Assembly: GCA_050485425.1 (NCBI GenBank)
Contig: JBJHBJ010000022.1
Location: forward strand, 1 to 64,000
Source: LSCE01 sp050485425
GTDB lineage: Bacteria; Pseudomonadota; Gammaproteobacteria; Nitrococcales; Aquisalimonadaceae
DNA: 64,000 nucleotides
Reading direction: 5' to 3'
Shown here in pieces: positions 16,422 through 23,789 of the stretch. The translations under genes were made by a program, and so were the position numbers. Positions within the stretch are counted from its first letter, which is position 1. The number at the start of each line of letters is the position of its first letter. Below the pieces are notes generated by a model. It saw only the letters and a list, made by a program, of their open reading frames with translations. It had not been told where the DNA came from and made no database searches.

Positions 16422-17109
16422 GAACCCGGCTGTGCAGACAGGCGAGCACATCCGCCATCACGGCATTGATCGCCTGATAGGCAGAGGCCGGTGCCGACAG
16501 CATCTCCGCTGCCGACTGGATGTAGGGCCCGGCGACCAGTTCGTGCTCGCAATGGCGAATGATCTCCCGCGCTGAATCGGGCGTGGTCTCCAGGTGAAAC
16601 TGCAGGCCGATCACGTGATCGCCGAGCTGGAACGCCTGGTTTTCACAGGCGACGCCGCGTGCAAGCTGCACGGCGCCGCGGGGCAGCTCGAACGTTTCGC
16701 CGTGCCAGTGAAACACCCGGAGCGTGTCCGGGAAACGGAAGGTACCGGCGGCACCGGCGGTCGCCGTCACCGGAAACCAGCCGATTTCCTTCTCCGGGCT
16801 GGCCGTTACGCTCGCGCCCATGGCGCTGGCGATGAGCTGCGCTCCCAGGCAGATCCCCAGTACCGGCGTGCCACTGGCGACAACCTGGCGTATGAGGTGT
16901 TTCTCGCTCGCCAGCCAGAGATAATCGCGCTCATCGTTCACGCTCATTGGGCCGCCCATGACCACGAGCAGGTCCATGGCATCCGGCGGCGGCAGCTCCG
17001 ATGATTCGAACAGACGGCTGCAGGTGATCTGGTAGCCCGCATTCTCCAGCCAGGGCCCGATACTGCCCAGCCCCTCGAACGGTACATGCTGCAGATAGTG
17101 TGCACGCAT
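16408..17109 (-). CDS. class I glutamine amidotransferase-like protein
   Basis: A 233-residue cytoplasmic protein of the class I glutamine amidotransferase family. The catalytic triad is visible: Cys87 in PVLGICLGAQL, with His172 and Glu174 in LQFHLETT. Stand-alone members include GuaA-like hydrolases and gamma-glutamyl-polyamine peptidases; the exact substrate is unknown. The start is ATG 17109, supported by AAGGAG eight bases before it; a longer frame to 17142 lacks such a site. The C-terminal four residues and the stop codon come from an arm of the dispersed element, so the original C-terminus has probably been altered. Confidence 0.85.
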   Translation of the reverse strand: MRAHYLQHVPFEGLGSIGPWLENAGYQITCSRLFESSELPPPDAMDLLVVMGGPMSVNDERDYLWLASEKHLIRQVVASGTPVLGICLGAQLIASAMGASVTASPEKEIGWFPVTATAGAAGTFRFPDTLRVFHWHGETFELPRGAVQLARGVACENQAFQLGDHVIGLQFHLETTPDSAREIIRHCEHELVAGPYIQSAAEMLSAPASAYQAINAVMADVLACLHSRVLGKH

Positions 17110-17138
17110 GACATCTCCTTCTGTCACCTGGCCAGACG

Positions 17139-18128
17139 TCAATCAGGGATGGAAAGCACCACGTTGCCTGTCACCGCCCCCCGTTCGACCAGGGCATGGG
17201 CTTCGGCCGCCCGGGACAACGGCAGGCGTGCGGCGATGGCATGCTGCAGCGCGCCCGCCTCCAGCAGCCGGGTGACGCCGGAGATGGCGCGCCTGCGATC
17301 GGCGTCGGACAGGTTGTAGACAATGAAGAACTGCACCGCCACGTTCTTCACGATGGAGGTAAAGAACGGCACGGTCACCTCGCCCGCATCGCTGCCATAG
17401 GCAATGATCTCCCCGCCGGAGGCGGCCACGGCGGCATCCAGCGCCGCATTGCCCGAGAATTCCACCTCGATGGTGCGATCGACTCCGCGGCCGTCGGTCA
17501 GCTCCATCAGGCGCTGCTGCACCGGTTCGTCGCGATAGTTGATCACGACGTCGGCCCCGAGCCCTCTCGCTATGGCGGCCTTCTCCGCGCTGCTCACGGT
17601 GGTGAACAGCCGCGCCGCCCCCGCGTAGCGGGCCATCTGCAGGGCATACTGACCGACGCTGCCGGCGCCGCCCGCAACCAGGACGGTCTTGCCGGCGACC
17701 CCGCCGTTGCAGTGGACGGCGTGGTAGGCCGTCAATGCGGGAATGCCGAGACAGGCGCCCACCGCCTCGTCCACGCCATCGGGCAACGGTACCGCCTGCC
17801 CCCGCGGCAGCACCACGTATTCCGCTGCAGTCCCGTGCGGACGCTGCCAGGCAGCATTCCACACCCAGACACGATCACCCACGCAACCGGCATCAACGCC
17901 TTCACCGACGGCATCGACCACACCCGCGCCATCGCTATGCGGGACGATCCGGTCGAAGGGCAGTTCCCTGCTTCGCACGCCGCCGCGCGTCTTCACGTCG
18001 GACGGGTTGACCCCGGACCAGCTCAGACGCACGCGGACCTCGCCCGGACCGGGCTCGGGCATCGGCAGGTCGATCAGTTGCAGGACGTCGTCGGCAGGCC
18101 CGACCCGCTGGTAGGCAATGGCTCGCAT
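17139..18128 (-). CDS. NADPH:quinone reductase family protein
   Basis: A 329-residue MDR protein. It opens MRAIAYQRVGPADDVLQLIDLP, the usual quinone-oxidoreductase start. SGVNPSDVKTRGG follows, and a Rossmann motif KTVLVAGGAGSVGQYALQMA lies near residues 140-160. The zinc ligands of alcohol dehydrogenases are absent. It should reduce quinones or other electrophiles with NADPH in the cytoplasm. A longer frame to 18260 exists, but GGGGGAG before ATG 18128 fixes the start. The amidotransferase gene follows 29 bases downstream on the same strand, so the two may form an operon. Confidence 0.87.
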   Translation of the reverse strand: MRAIAYQRVGPADDVLQLIDLPMPEPGPGEVRVRLSWSGVNPSDVKTRGGVRSRELPFDRIVPHSDGAGVVDAVGEGVDAGCVGDRVWVWNAAWQRPHGTAAEYVVLPRGQAVPLPDGVDEAVGACLGIPALTAYHAVHCNGGVAGKTVLVAGGAGSVGQYALQMARYAGAARLFTTVSSAEKAAIARGLGADVVINYRDEPVQQRLMELTDGRGVDRTIEVEFSGNAALDAAVAASGGEIIAYGSDAGEVTVPFFTSIVKNVAVQFFIVYNLSDADRRRAISGVTRLLEAGALQHAIAARLPLSRAAEAHALVERGAVTGNVVLSIPD

Positions 18129-18189
18129 CTCACTCCCCCGTCGCTCTTGTGATGATGGCCTATCATAGCGTCGGCGGCGCCCGGAAACA

Positions 18190-18220
18190 CATCGTGGGCA
18201 GCCGGACGCGGCCCACGATG
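18190..18220 (-). terminator. stem-loop terminator after the carboxylesterase gene
   Basis: CATCGTGGGC (18190-18199) and GCCCACGATG (18211-18220) form a perfect 10-bp stem with an 11-base loop, 15 bases beyond the esterase stop. On the minus strand it is followed by TGTTTCC, a weak U-tract. Confidence 0.6.
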
Positions 18221-18234
18221 ATGGACGGACGTGC

Positions 18235-19857
18235 TTACGGTTCGGCGTTCCAGATGGCACAGCGGTGAGTGACGGCGAAATCTTCCGCGGTCAGTTCCCC
18301 CGCTGCGGGGGTGGTCAGTTCCATCATCCGCGGGGTGCTGTTGGTGGAAAACGCCGGCCAATGGGGATCCGCGCCGTCCGGGTCGTTGGGATTGCCCTCC
18401 CGGGCGAACTGCGTCCAGTAGCGGATCATCTGCCCGGAGAGCGCCACCTGGTCCTCCGTCACACCGGCACGGCCCTCGAACTCCTCCGCCGAATCCAGCA
18501 GGTAAGGGATTTCGAAGGCATGCGAAGCACCCAGGTCCAGCCCGGGAGGGCTGATCGGCAGCAGGCTCAGCGGCGCATCGCGGTCCGCGAACTCGTAGGC
18601 ATAGGTGCTCACCAGCCCGGCCAGGGCACCGGCTTGCTGAAGGGCGCTGCACGCGAAAACCACGTCGGTCCCAATGGCGCTCATTGCCTGCCAGACATTG
18701 TCGCCGAAGGCGCCGAGCGGATAGGCGGCGCTGACCAGGCTCACCAGCTCGTCGTCTTCCGCGACCCCGAGGAAGGCCGCGATTTCGGCCTCGTAGTCTT
18801 CCGGCTCGGGCGGGGTGGCCCCTTGCAATGCATCAATCGCGATGAACAGCGTGTATTCGTCCAGGTTGGTCCCGGTGAGCACCGGCACCTGATTGAAATC
18901 CCCCGTGGCCAGGCCCTGCGCGATGGAGTGCGGCAGTATGGCCGGGTTGATGTTGGGGATCACGCCGGTCCCCACCTCGATATCGGACTGGGCAGCGAGC
19001 ACGTCCGCCACGTCCAGTCCGCGCAGGCATGCCACGTCATCGCAGTCACCGAAACCCGCACCGATGGCCTCGGCTGCCTCCAGGCTGCGCTGTGCCGGCG
19101 AATACGAACCGCTCTGCACGATGGCCCGGTGGAACAGGCCATCGGTGTCGGGAGACACCAGCAACGACATCACGCTATGGCCGCCTGCCGACTCGCCGAA
19201 GATCGTCACCCGGTCCGGGTCGCCGCCGAACGCGGCGATATTCTCCTGCACCCATTCCAGCGCTGCCTTCTGATCCATCAGGCCGTAACTGCCTGAGCCG
19301 CCCTGCTCATCGCTGAGCGCGGGGTGTGCCAGAAACCCCAGCGCGCCGAGCCGGTAGTTGATGGTCACGACCACCACGCCCTGCCCCACCAGACGGACAG
19401 GGTTGTAGCTCCCACCGCCGGAACCGCCGATGAAGGCGCCGCCGTGAATCCAGATCATCACCGGGTGGCCGTCGCCGTCGACGGGGGTGTAGACGTTCAG
19501 GTACAGGCAGTCCTCCTCCACACTGCCTGCGCCCAGCACACCTGCCGCCTGCGGGCAGTCTGCTCCGAACGCGACAGCCTCCAGCACCGCCTCACGCTCG
19601 GGCGCCGGCTCAGGCGGGGCGAAACGCAGATCACCGACCGGCGCGGCGGCATAGGGGATGCCGAGGAAGCGCAGCATCGCGCCATCTTCCGCCCCCTCTC
19701 CGCGAACGTCACCCTGCGCCGTACTGCGCTGCAGGGGATCCGTCCCGGCATCGTTATCCGAATCCGAACTGGAAAAACAGCCGCTGGCCAGGCTGCCGGC
19801 CAACAGTACGCTTGCAAGCACTCCACCCGCGCGCAGGCGGACGTTGAAGATTCCCAT
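18235..19857 (-). CDS. type-B carboxylesterase/lipase, predicted lipoprotein
   Basis: A 540-residue alpha/beta hydrolase of the carboxylesterase type-B family. The nucleophile is Ser223 in FGESAGGHS; the oxyanion loop is IWIHGGAFIGGSGGG near residues 136-150. The N-terminus is a lipoprotein signal with lipobox ASGC (Cys27), followed by a Ser/Asp-rich linker, so the enzyme is probably anchored to a membrane facing the periplasm or outside. GGGAGGAGAG before ATG 19857 fixes the start; an in-frame ATG eight codons upstream lacks a site. Upstream, 19912-19965 is strikingly AT-rich and likely holds its promoter. Natural substrates are unknown esters. Confidence 0.9.
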   Translation of the reverse strand: MGIFNVRLRAGGVLASVLLAGSLASGCFSSSDSDNDAGTDPLQRSTAQGDVRGEGAEDGAMLRFLGIPYAAAPVGDLRFAPPEPAPEREAVLEAVAFGADCPQAAGVLGAGSVEEDCLYLNVYTPVDGDGHPVMIWIHGGAFIGGSGGGSYNPVRLVGQGVVVVTINYRLGALGFLAHPALSDEQGGSGSYGLMDQKAALEWVQENIAAFGGDPDRVTIFGESAGGHSVMSLLVSPDTDGLFHRAIVQSGSYSPAQRSLEAAEAIGAGFGDCDDVACLRGLDVADVLAAQSDIEVGTGVIPNINPAILPHSIAQGLATGDFNQVPVLTGTNLDEYTLFIAIDALQGATPPEPEDYEAEIAAFLGVAEDDELVSLVSAAYPLGAFGDNVWQAMSAIGTDVVFACSALQQAGALAGLVSTYAYEFADRDAPLSLLPISPPGLDLGASHAFEIPYLLDSAEEFEGRAGVTEDQVALSGQMIRYWTQFAREGNPNDPDGADPHWPAFSTNSTPRMMELTTPAAGELTAEDFAVTHRCAIWNAEP

Positions 19858-19911
19858 GCTCTCCTCCCTCGTGCCCGTCACCGGGCGCCGGAAAGGCGAC
19901 AGTACGGGCTT

Positions 19912-19965
19912 ATGATTTATTCTGATACATAAAAATATAATGTCTTATCAGCAAGAGCAAATCGC
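19912..19965 (-). promoter_or_regulatory. AT-rich probable promoter region of the carboxylesterase gene
   Basis: This 54-base stretch is far more AT-rich than its surroundings and carries CTGATA (19921-19926) and TATCAG as an interrupted inverted repeat. On the minus strand TTGCTG and TATGTA are 17 bases apart, a weak sigma-70 match. The lengths fit but the -10 match is poor. Confidence 0.35.
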
Positions 19966-20082
19966 TTTCCGCCTTCCGGCGCTGTGTACTTCGTCAGCAT
20001 CAGGGAATGGTCTCTCTTCGCTGACACACGGGAGCGGGCGGGCCAGAGTTCCACCCGGCAGCCCGGGGGAACGGGGAAATGC

Positions 20083-20913
20083 TCAGGAAGGATCGGCAGC
20101 CGCGGACGCGGCTTGTTGATGCTGGTCGTGCATGATGGCGGCGGTGGTTGCATCAGCGGGGAAAAAGGACTCGATGGCCAGCTCCGACAGGCCGATGTCC
20201 AGCGGGGTACCGAACACCGTGGTTGTTCCCAGGAACCGGAGCACGCCATCGTCGGTGACCAGTTCAAGCGGGATGGCCAGGCCGGCGAAATCCGTGCGCG
20301 GTCCGGCATTCCCCGGTCGGGCGGCGGGCGGCACCGGGTATCCCCTGAGTTCATCGATCAGGGCGGGCAGGCCGGTATCAGCGGCGTTCTCCATCTGCTG
20401 GGCCAGGCGAAGCAGGACCAACTCACGCCACTCCCGGAAGTTGACGATACGCGAGGCGAGGCCCGCCGGATGCAGGCTCAGTCGCAGCGCATTGACGGGG
20501 GGTTCGAGCAACTCGGGCGCCACGTCCGCCAGCAACCGCTGCACCGGCGTGTTCGCGGCGAGCATTGTCCAGTGGCGGTCGATCGCCAGGGCGGGGTAGG
20601 GTTCGTGCCCCTTCAGGATCATCTCCACCACCCGTCGGGCCGCGGCGAAATCCGGGTCATCCATGGAACGCTCCCGGTAGACGGGCGCAAAGCCGGCCGC
20701 CACCAGCAGTACATTCCGCTCCCGCAGGGGCACGTCCAGCTGTTCGCACAGGCGCAGCAGCATCTCCCGGCTCGGGGCGGAGCGGCCGGACTCGACGAAA
20801 CTCAGGTGGCGCTGGGATATATCCGCCTCCGTGGCCAGTGCGAGCTGGCTGAGGCGCCGCCGCTGCCGCCATTCCCGAAGCAGATCCCCGACCGGTCGGC
20901 TGTCGTCATGCAT
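20083..20913 (-). CDS. XRE-family transcriptional regulator with MmyB-like ligand-binding domain
   Basis: A 276-residue DNA-binding protein. Residues 8-65 form the helix-turn-helix (LREWRQRRRLSQLALATEADISQRHLSFVESGRS). The remainder matches the MmyB-like domain found after XRE helix-turn-helix domains in many proteobacteria, with landmarks LAIDRHWTMLAANTPVQRLL and the closing LDIGLSELAIESFFPAD. Such regulators often repress a divergent gene and may sense a small hydrophobic ligand. The gene is divergent from a small membrane protein gene, and a perfect 17-base palindrome lies between them at 20948-20964. It is therefore likely to control itself and that neighbour. Confidence 0.88.
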   Translation of the reverse strand: MHDDSRPVGDLLREWRQRRRLSQLALATEADISQRHLSFVESGRSAPSREMLLRLCEQLDVPLRERNVLLVAAGFAPVYRERSMDDPDFAAARRVVEMILKGHEPYPALAIDRHWTMLAANTPVQRLLADVAPELLEPPVNALRLSLHPAGLASRIVNFREWRELVLLRLAQQMENAADTGLPALIDELRGYPVPPAARPGNAGPRTDFAGLAIPLELVTDDGVLRFLGTTTVFGTPLDIGLSELAIESFFPADATTAAIMHDQHQQAASAAADPS

Positions 20914-20947
20914 GGCCTAACCATAGCGCCAATGCCGGGGCCTGGCC

Positions 20948-20964
20948 ATTACCTGGCAGGTAAT
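20948..20964. promoter_or_regulatory. palindromic operator candidate between XRE regulator and membrane protein genes
   Basis: ATTACCTGGCAGGTAAT is a perfect palindrome about a central G. It lies 35 bases upstream of the regulator start and 81 bases upstream of the divergent gene start, a natural position for autoregulation and control of the neighbour. Confidence 0.65.
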
Positions 20965-21044
20965 CGCCAGCAGCGCAAAACCGGCGGAGGATCGACTGCG
21001 TGGTCCGGCAACCGCCGGGCCCGGGAAAGTTCAAGGAGACAGTC

Positions 21045-21452
21045 ATGAATGGCAACAACGCATCGTCAAATCTGCGGCAACTGCTCTGGCTCGACGCCGT
21101 CACCTGTCTGGGCATGGGCCTGGTGCTGGTGGTCGGAGCCGGGTGGCTCGCCGGCCTGACCGGCCTGCCCTCCGCCCTGCTGGTTTTCGCCGGCGCGCTG
21201 CTGTTCCCCTCGGCGGCGCTCATGGCGTACACGGCAGGTCGTGCCGACAAGCCGGCCCCGCTGATGTGGATGATCATTGGCGGCAACGTGCTGTGGATCG
21301 CCGCCAGCCTGGCGCTGATGTTCGGGCCCTGGTTCACCCCCGGCGTGACGGGGCAGATCTTCATTGGCATCCAGGCGCTGGCCGTCGCCGTGCTGGCAGG
21401 GCTGGAGCATGTCGCCTGGCGGGATGCCGGACGCTTCGCGGCGCCGGCCTGA
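21045..21452 (+). CDS. small integral membrane protein, probable target of the XRE regulator
   Basis: A 135-residue protein with four predicted transmembrane helices: LLWLDAVTCLGMGLVLVVGAGWL, SALLVFAGALLFPSAALMAY, PLMWMIIGGNVLWIAASLALM and GQIFIGIQALAVAVLAGLEHV. No catalytic motif is visible and the family is not certain. AAGGAG eight bases before ATG 21045 sets the start; the frame is open further upstream without such a site. Its divergent arrangement with the XRE regulator, around a perfect palindrome, suggests it is induced by the regulator's ligand. Confidence 0.72.
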   Translation: MNGNNASSNLRQLLWLDAVTCLGMGLVLVVGAGWLAGLTGLPSALLVFAGALLFPSAALMAYTAGRADKPAPLMWMIIGGNVLWIAASLALMFGPWFTPGVTGQIFIGIQALAVAVLAGLEHVAWRDAGRFAAPA

Positions 21453-21487
21453 GACCGTGCTGCGGGCACGGACAGTCGTAAAGCCGT

Positions 21488-21600
21488 CAGCGCTTCCGGA
21501 AGGAAGCGCTGGTCGATTCCTACATTCGCGCTCGTGTCCGGCTTTCGTGCTTAACAATCGGATTCGAGCGCGAACGTGGGAATAAACAGCGCCTCCTTAA
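21488..21600. repeat. dispersed element, full copy B with an extra arm
   Basis: The element spans about 21500-21600, with arms AAGGAAGCGCTG (21500-21511) and CAGCGCCTCCTTAA (ending 21600). The interior is closely related to copies A and C (TTCGCGCTCGTGTCCG). A third arm, CAGCGCTTCC at 21488-21497, forms a perfect 10-bp stem with GGAAGCGCTG (21502-21511). That stem could terminate the upstream gene. The right end supplies the TAA stop of the thioesterase gene. Confidence 0.8.
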
Positions 21601-22040
21601 CCGGCCTCGCGCACGCGTGCCGCCGGCCACGCGCGAATGGTCGCGGTGGCCGTTGCGCTGGCCACCAGCAATCCGTCCTGCATCAGTTCGCCGGCCAGAA
21701 AGCAGATGCTGCCCGACTTGGTGATACGACCGACGCCGTGCAGCAGACCCGGACGGGCCGGAGCCAGGAACTGCACGTTCAGATTGACCGTGGGGGCGAA
21801 CTCGCCCTCGGCCAGCGTCGCGGCCAGTGCGGGCCCCATGGTGTCGTCCAGCATGGCGGCGAGAAAGCCGCCCTGGACGTTCCCCGCCGGGTTCAGAAAC
21901 GCCTCGCTGGCACGGAACTCGGCCTCCAGCACACCCCGTTCGGCATCCACCCGCAGAACCCGCATGCCCAGCGTCCGGGCGGCTCTCGGCGCAGGCATGC
22001 GGCCTGCCTGCATCTGCCAGAAAAACGCATTCGGATCCAT
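21597..22040 (-). CDS. PaaI-family hotdog thioesterase
   Basis: A 147-residue acyl-CoA thioesterase-like protein of the PaaI/YdiI hotdog fold. The motif NPAGNVQGGFLAAMLDDTMGPAL near residues 50-72 contains the usual catalytic Asp region, and TVNLNVQFLAPARPG follows. It probably hydrolyses an aromatic or fatty acyl-CoA; the substrate cannot be read. Its TAA stop is formed by the end of dispersed element copy B, so the repeat abuts the coding sequence directly. It is divergent from ohrR, with a 26-base near-perfect dyad between them. Confidence 0.84.
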   Translation of the reverse strand: MDPNAFFWQMQAGRMPAPRAARTLGMRVLRVDAERGVLEAEFRASEAFLNPAGNVQGGFLAAMLDDTMGPALAATLAEGEFAPTVNLNVQFLAPARPGLLHGVGRITKSGSICFLAGELMQDGLLVASATATATIRAWPAARVREAG

Positions 22041-22123
22041 GGTCAGTACTCCCCAAGCTATTGGTACGACACCACTGAGGCGGATTTTCGGCCAGCCTGT
22101 CCGTTTCCGTAGTGTCCGGGACA

Positions 22124-22149
22124 GCTACTGACAGCGTGCTGTCAGTAGC
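22124..22149. promoter_or_regulatory. 26-base dyad between thioesterase and ohrR genes
   Basis: GCTACTGACAGC (22124-22135) and GCTGTCAGTAGC (22138-22149) are perfect complements separated by only GT. Such close spacing suggests a protein-binding dyad rather than a transcript hairpin. It is preceded by TAGTGTCCGGGACA at 22111, related to the stop-codon motif family. Confidence 0.5.
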
Positions 22150-22185
22150 CGGAGCAATGTTTCGGGGTGAACCTGTGCCTGACGA

Positions 22186-22213
22186 TTGCATTTCTCCGAA
22201 CTTCCACTATATT
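22186..22213 (+). promoter_or_regulatory. candidate sigma-70 promoter of ohrR-ohr
   Basis: TTGCAT (22186-22191) and TATATT (22208-22213) are 16 bases apart, in an otherwise GC-rich region that turns AT-rich here. The transcript would start near 22220, just before the OhrR operator candidate. Confidence 0.5.
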
Positions 22214-22229
22214 AGTTGCTATCAACTTA

Positions 22230-22241
22230 ATTGTGCACAAT
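22230..22241. promoter_or_regulatory. OhrR operator candidate
   Basis: ATTGTGCACAAT is a perfect 12-base palindrome, extended by TTA on the left and CTAA on the right. It lies three bases before the ohrR start codon and downstream of the promoter candidate. OhrR proteins bind AT-rich palindromes and repress themselves and ohr until oxidised. Confidence 0.55.
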
Positions 22242-22244
22242 CTA

Positions 22245-22706
22245 ATGACAACCAAGTCTGAATCCCTGCCGACCCCGCTCGCACTTGACGAGCAACTCTG
22301 TTTCGCCGTCTACGCGGCCACGCTGGCCATGAAACGGGTGTACCGCCCATTGCTGGACGAACTTGGCCTCACCTACCCCCAGTACATCGTGCTGCTGGCG
22401 CTGTGGGAAACGGACGGGCTGAGCGTTTCCTCCCTTGGCGACCGCCTGATGCTGGACTCCGGCACACTGACACCGCTGCTCAAGCGCATGGAAACCGCCG
22501 GGCTGCTCCGCCGGGAGCGCGGCGTCAAGGACGAGCGCCAGGTTTTCGTGCACCTCACCGATCAGGGGCTGGCGCTGCGCGAGCGCGCCGCCGCCGTCCA
22601 GTACCAGGTTGCCTGCGCCAGCGAATGCAGCAACAGCCAGCGCCGTGAACTGATTCAGGCGCTGACCGGCCTACGAGCGTCTCTGCTGAAGCACGAGACG
22701 CCCTGA
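22245..22706 (+). CDS. ohrR: organic-hydroperoxide-sensing MarR-family repressor OhrR
   Basis: A 153-residue MarR-family regulator. Cys19 in LDEQLCFAVYAATLA is the peroxide-sensing cysteine position of OhrR, and the winged helix carries SSLGDRLMLDSGTLTPLLKRMETAGLLRR near residues 62-90. Oxidation of the cysteine by organic hydroperoxides releases the repressor from DNA. A longer frame extends to 22167, but it would cover the promoter and operator candidates, so ATG 22245 is preferred. The adjacent ohr gene 31 bases downstream confirms the assignment. Confidence 0.92.
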   Translation: MTTKSESLPTPLALDEQLCFAVYAATLAMKRVYRPLLDELGLTYPQYIVLLALWETDGLSVSSLGDRLMLDSGTLTPLLKRMETAGLLRRERGVKDERQVFVHLTDQGLALRERAAAVQYQVACASECSNSQRRELIQALTGLRASLLKHETP

Positions 22707-22737
22707 ACATCCCACCACAATGACAGGAGCGAGCAAC

Positions 22738-23166
22738 ATGGATACACCCGAGAAGATCGTCTACCAGGCCAACGCAAAAGCGACCGGTGGCCGCGACGGC
22801 AAGGCCGTTTCCTCGGACGGCGTGCTGGACGTGAAACTGAGCGTGCCGAAGGAAATGGGCGGTGCCGGTGGCAACGCCACGAACCCGGAACAACTGTTCG
22901 CAGCAGGCTATTCCGCCTGTTTCCTGGGAGCGATGAAATACGTTGCCGGGCAGAAGAAAGTGAAATTGCCGGAAGACACGCAGGTGGCTGCCACGGTGGG
23001 CATCGGCCCGATTCCCACCGGCTTTGCCATCGCGGTGGAGCTGGAAGTCGACATCCCTGGCCTGGACAAGGAGCAGGCCCGACAGATCGTGGAAGCCGCC
23101 CACGTGGTCTGCCCCTACTCCAACGCCACCCGGGGCAATGTCGACGTCAAGCTGAAAGTCGCATAG
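22738..23166 (+). CDS. ohr: organic hydroperoxide resistance protein Ohr
   Basis: A 142-residue thiol peroxidase of the Ohr/OsmC family, the expected length. The two catalytic cysteines are Cys61 in GYSACFLGAM and Cys125 in HVVCPYSNAT. It reduces fatty-acid and other organic hydroperoxides using lipoylated dihydrolipoamide partners. AGGAG before ATG 22738 fixes the start; an ATG six codons earlier is less well placed. It forms an operon with ohrR. Its TAG stop is the first three bases of a half copy of the dispersed element. Confidence 0.95.
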   Translation: MDTPEKIVYQANAKATGGRDGKAVSSDGVLDVKLSVPKEMGGAGGNATNPEQLFAAGYSACFLGAMKYVAGQKKVKLPEDTQVAATVGIGPIPTGFAIAVELEVDIPGLDKEQARQIVEAAHVVCPYSNATRGNVDVKLKVA

Positions 23167-23224
23167 GGAAACACTGATTCATTCCCACGTTCGCGCTCGT
23201 GTCCGCTTTTCGTTCGTGGCCAGA
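23164..23224 (+). repeat. dispersed element, half copy C at the ohr stop codon
   Basis: It begins TAGGGAAACACTGATTCATT and continues with an interior (GTTCGCGCTCGTGTCCG, then TTTTCGTTCGTGGCC) that matches the reverse complement of copy A for about 60 bases. It then stops, so only half the element remains. The first three bases are the ohr stop codon. Confidence 0.8.
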
Positions 23225-23235
23225 AGCAAGCCGCC

Positions 23236-23311
23236 GCAGGTAGTGGTTCTACCCGTGGTGGCTTGCGACGCCGCCACGGGCGATGCGGCCGAGCCCCACG
23301 GGGTTGCGGCC
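23236..23311. other. cluster of three stem-loops between convergent ohr and arfB
   Basis: Three potential hairpins lie in a row. GGTAG/CTACC (23239-23253) has a five-base loop. CCCGTGGTGGC (23252-23262) pairs with GCCGCCACGGG (23270-23280), 11 pairs including one G-U. GGCCG (23287-23291) pairs with CGGCC (23307-23311) around an inner CCC/GGG stem. They may be a bidirectional terminator region or a structured RNA. No T-run is present. Confidence 0.4.
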
Positions 23312-23337
23312 GGAAGCTCGGCGATAGTCCGACACAG

Positions 23338-23754
23338 CTAGTCCGACGTCACCCTGCCACGCGCGGCCTTGATCCGGCCGCGCTTGGTCTTGCTGTCCAT
23401 GCGCCGCTGGCGGGCAGCCTTGCTCGGCCTGGTCGGCTTGCGCGCCTTCCTGGGGACAACCGCGCTGCGCACCAGCGCCTGCAGCCGATCCAGCGCATCC
23501 TCGCGATTCTTCTCCTGGCTGCGATAGCGCTGCGCCTTGATCACGATCACGCCGTCAGCGGAAATGCGCCGGTCCCGCAGCTTGAGCAGCCCTTCCTTGT
23601 AGGTTTCCGGCAGGGAAGAGGCATGAACGTCGAACCGCAGGTGGGCGGCGGTGGAAAGCTTGTTGACGTTCTGCCCGCCGGCACCCTGCGCGCGCACGAA
23701 CTGCAGATCGATCTCGGCTTCGGGAATCTGGACCTGGCGGGAAATCTGCAGCAT
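23338..23754 (-). CDS. arfB: alternative ribosome-rescue factor ArfB (YaeJ)
   Basis: A 138-residue release-factor-like protein, the usual ArfB length. The catalytic GGQ is Gly26-Gly27-Gln28 in RAQGAGGQNVNK. The C-terminal tail is strongly basic (KARKPTRPSKAARQRRMDSK), which in ArfB threads into the empty mRNA channel of stalled ribosomes. It releases the peptide from non-stop ribosomes. A longer frame to 23919 exists, but ATG 23754, with AAGGAAG upstream, gives the canonical start MLQISRQVQIPEAEI. Its TAG stop lies in a relative of the stop-codon motif. Confidence 0.92.
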   Translation of the reverse strand: MLQISRQVQIPEAEIDLQFVRAQGAGGQNVNKLSTAAHLRFDVHASSLPETYKEGLLKLRDRRISADGVIVIKAQRYRSQEKNREDALDRLQALVRSAVVPRKARKPTRPSKAARQRRMDSKTKRGRIKAARGRVTSD

Positions 23755-23789
23755 GTCAGTGCTTCCTTGTAGAGACTCGCCTGCAGAGG

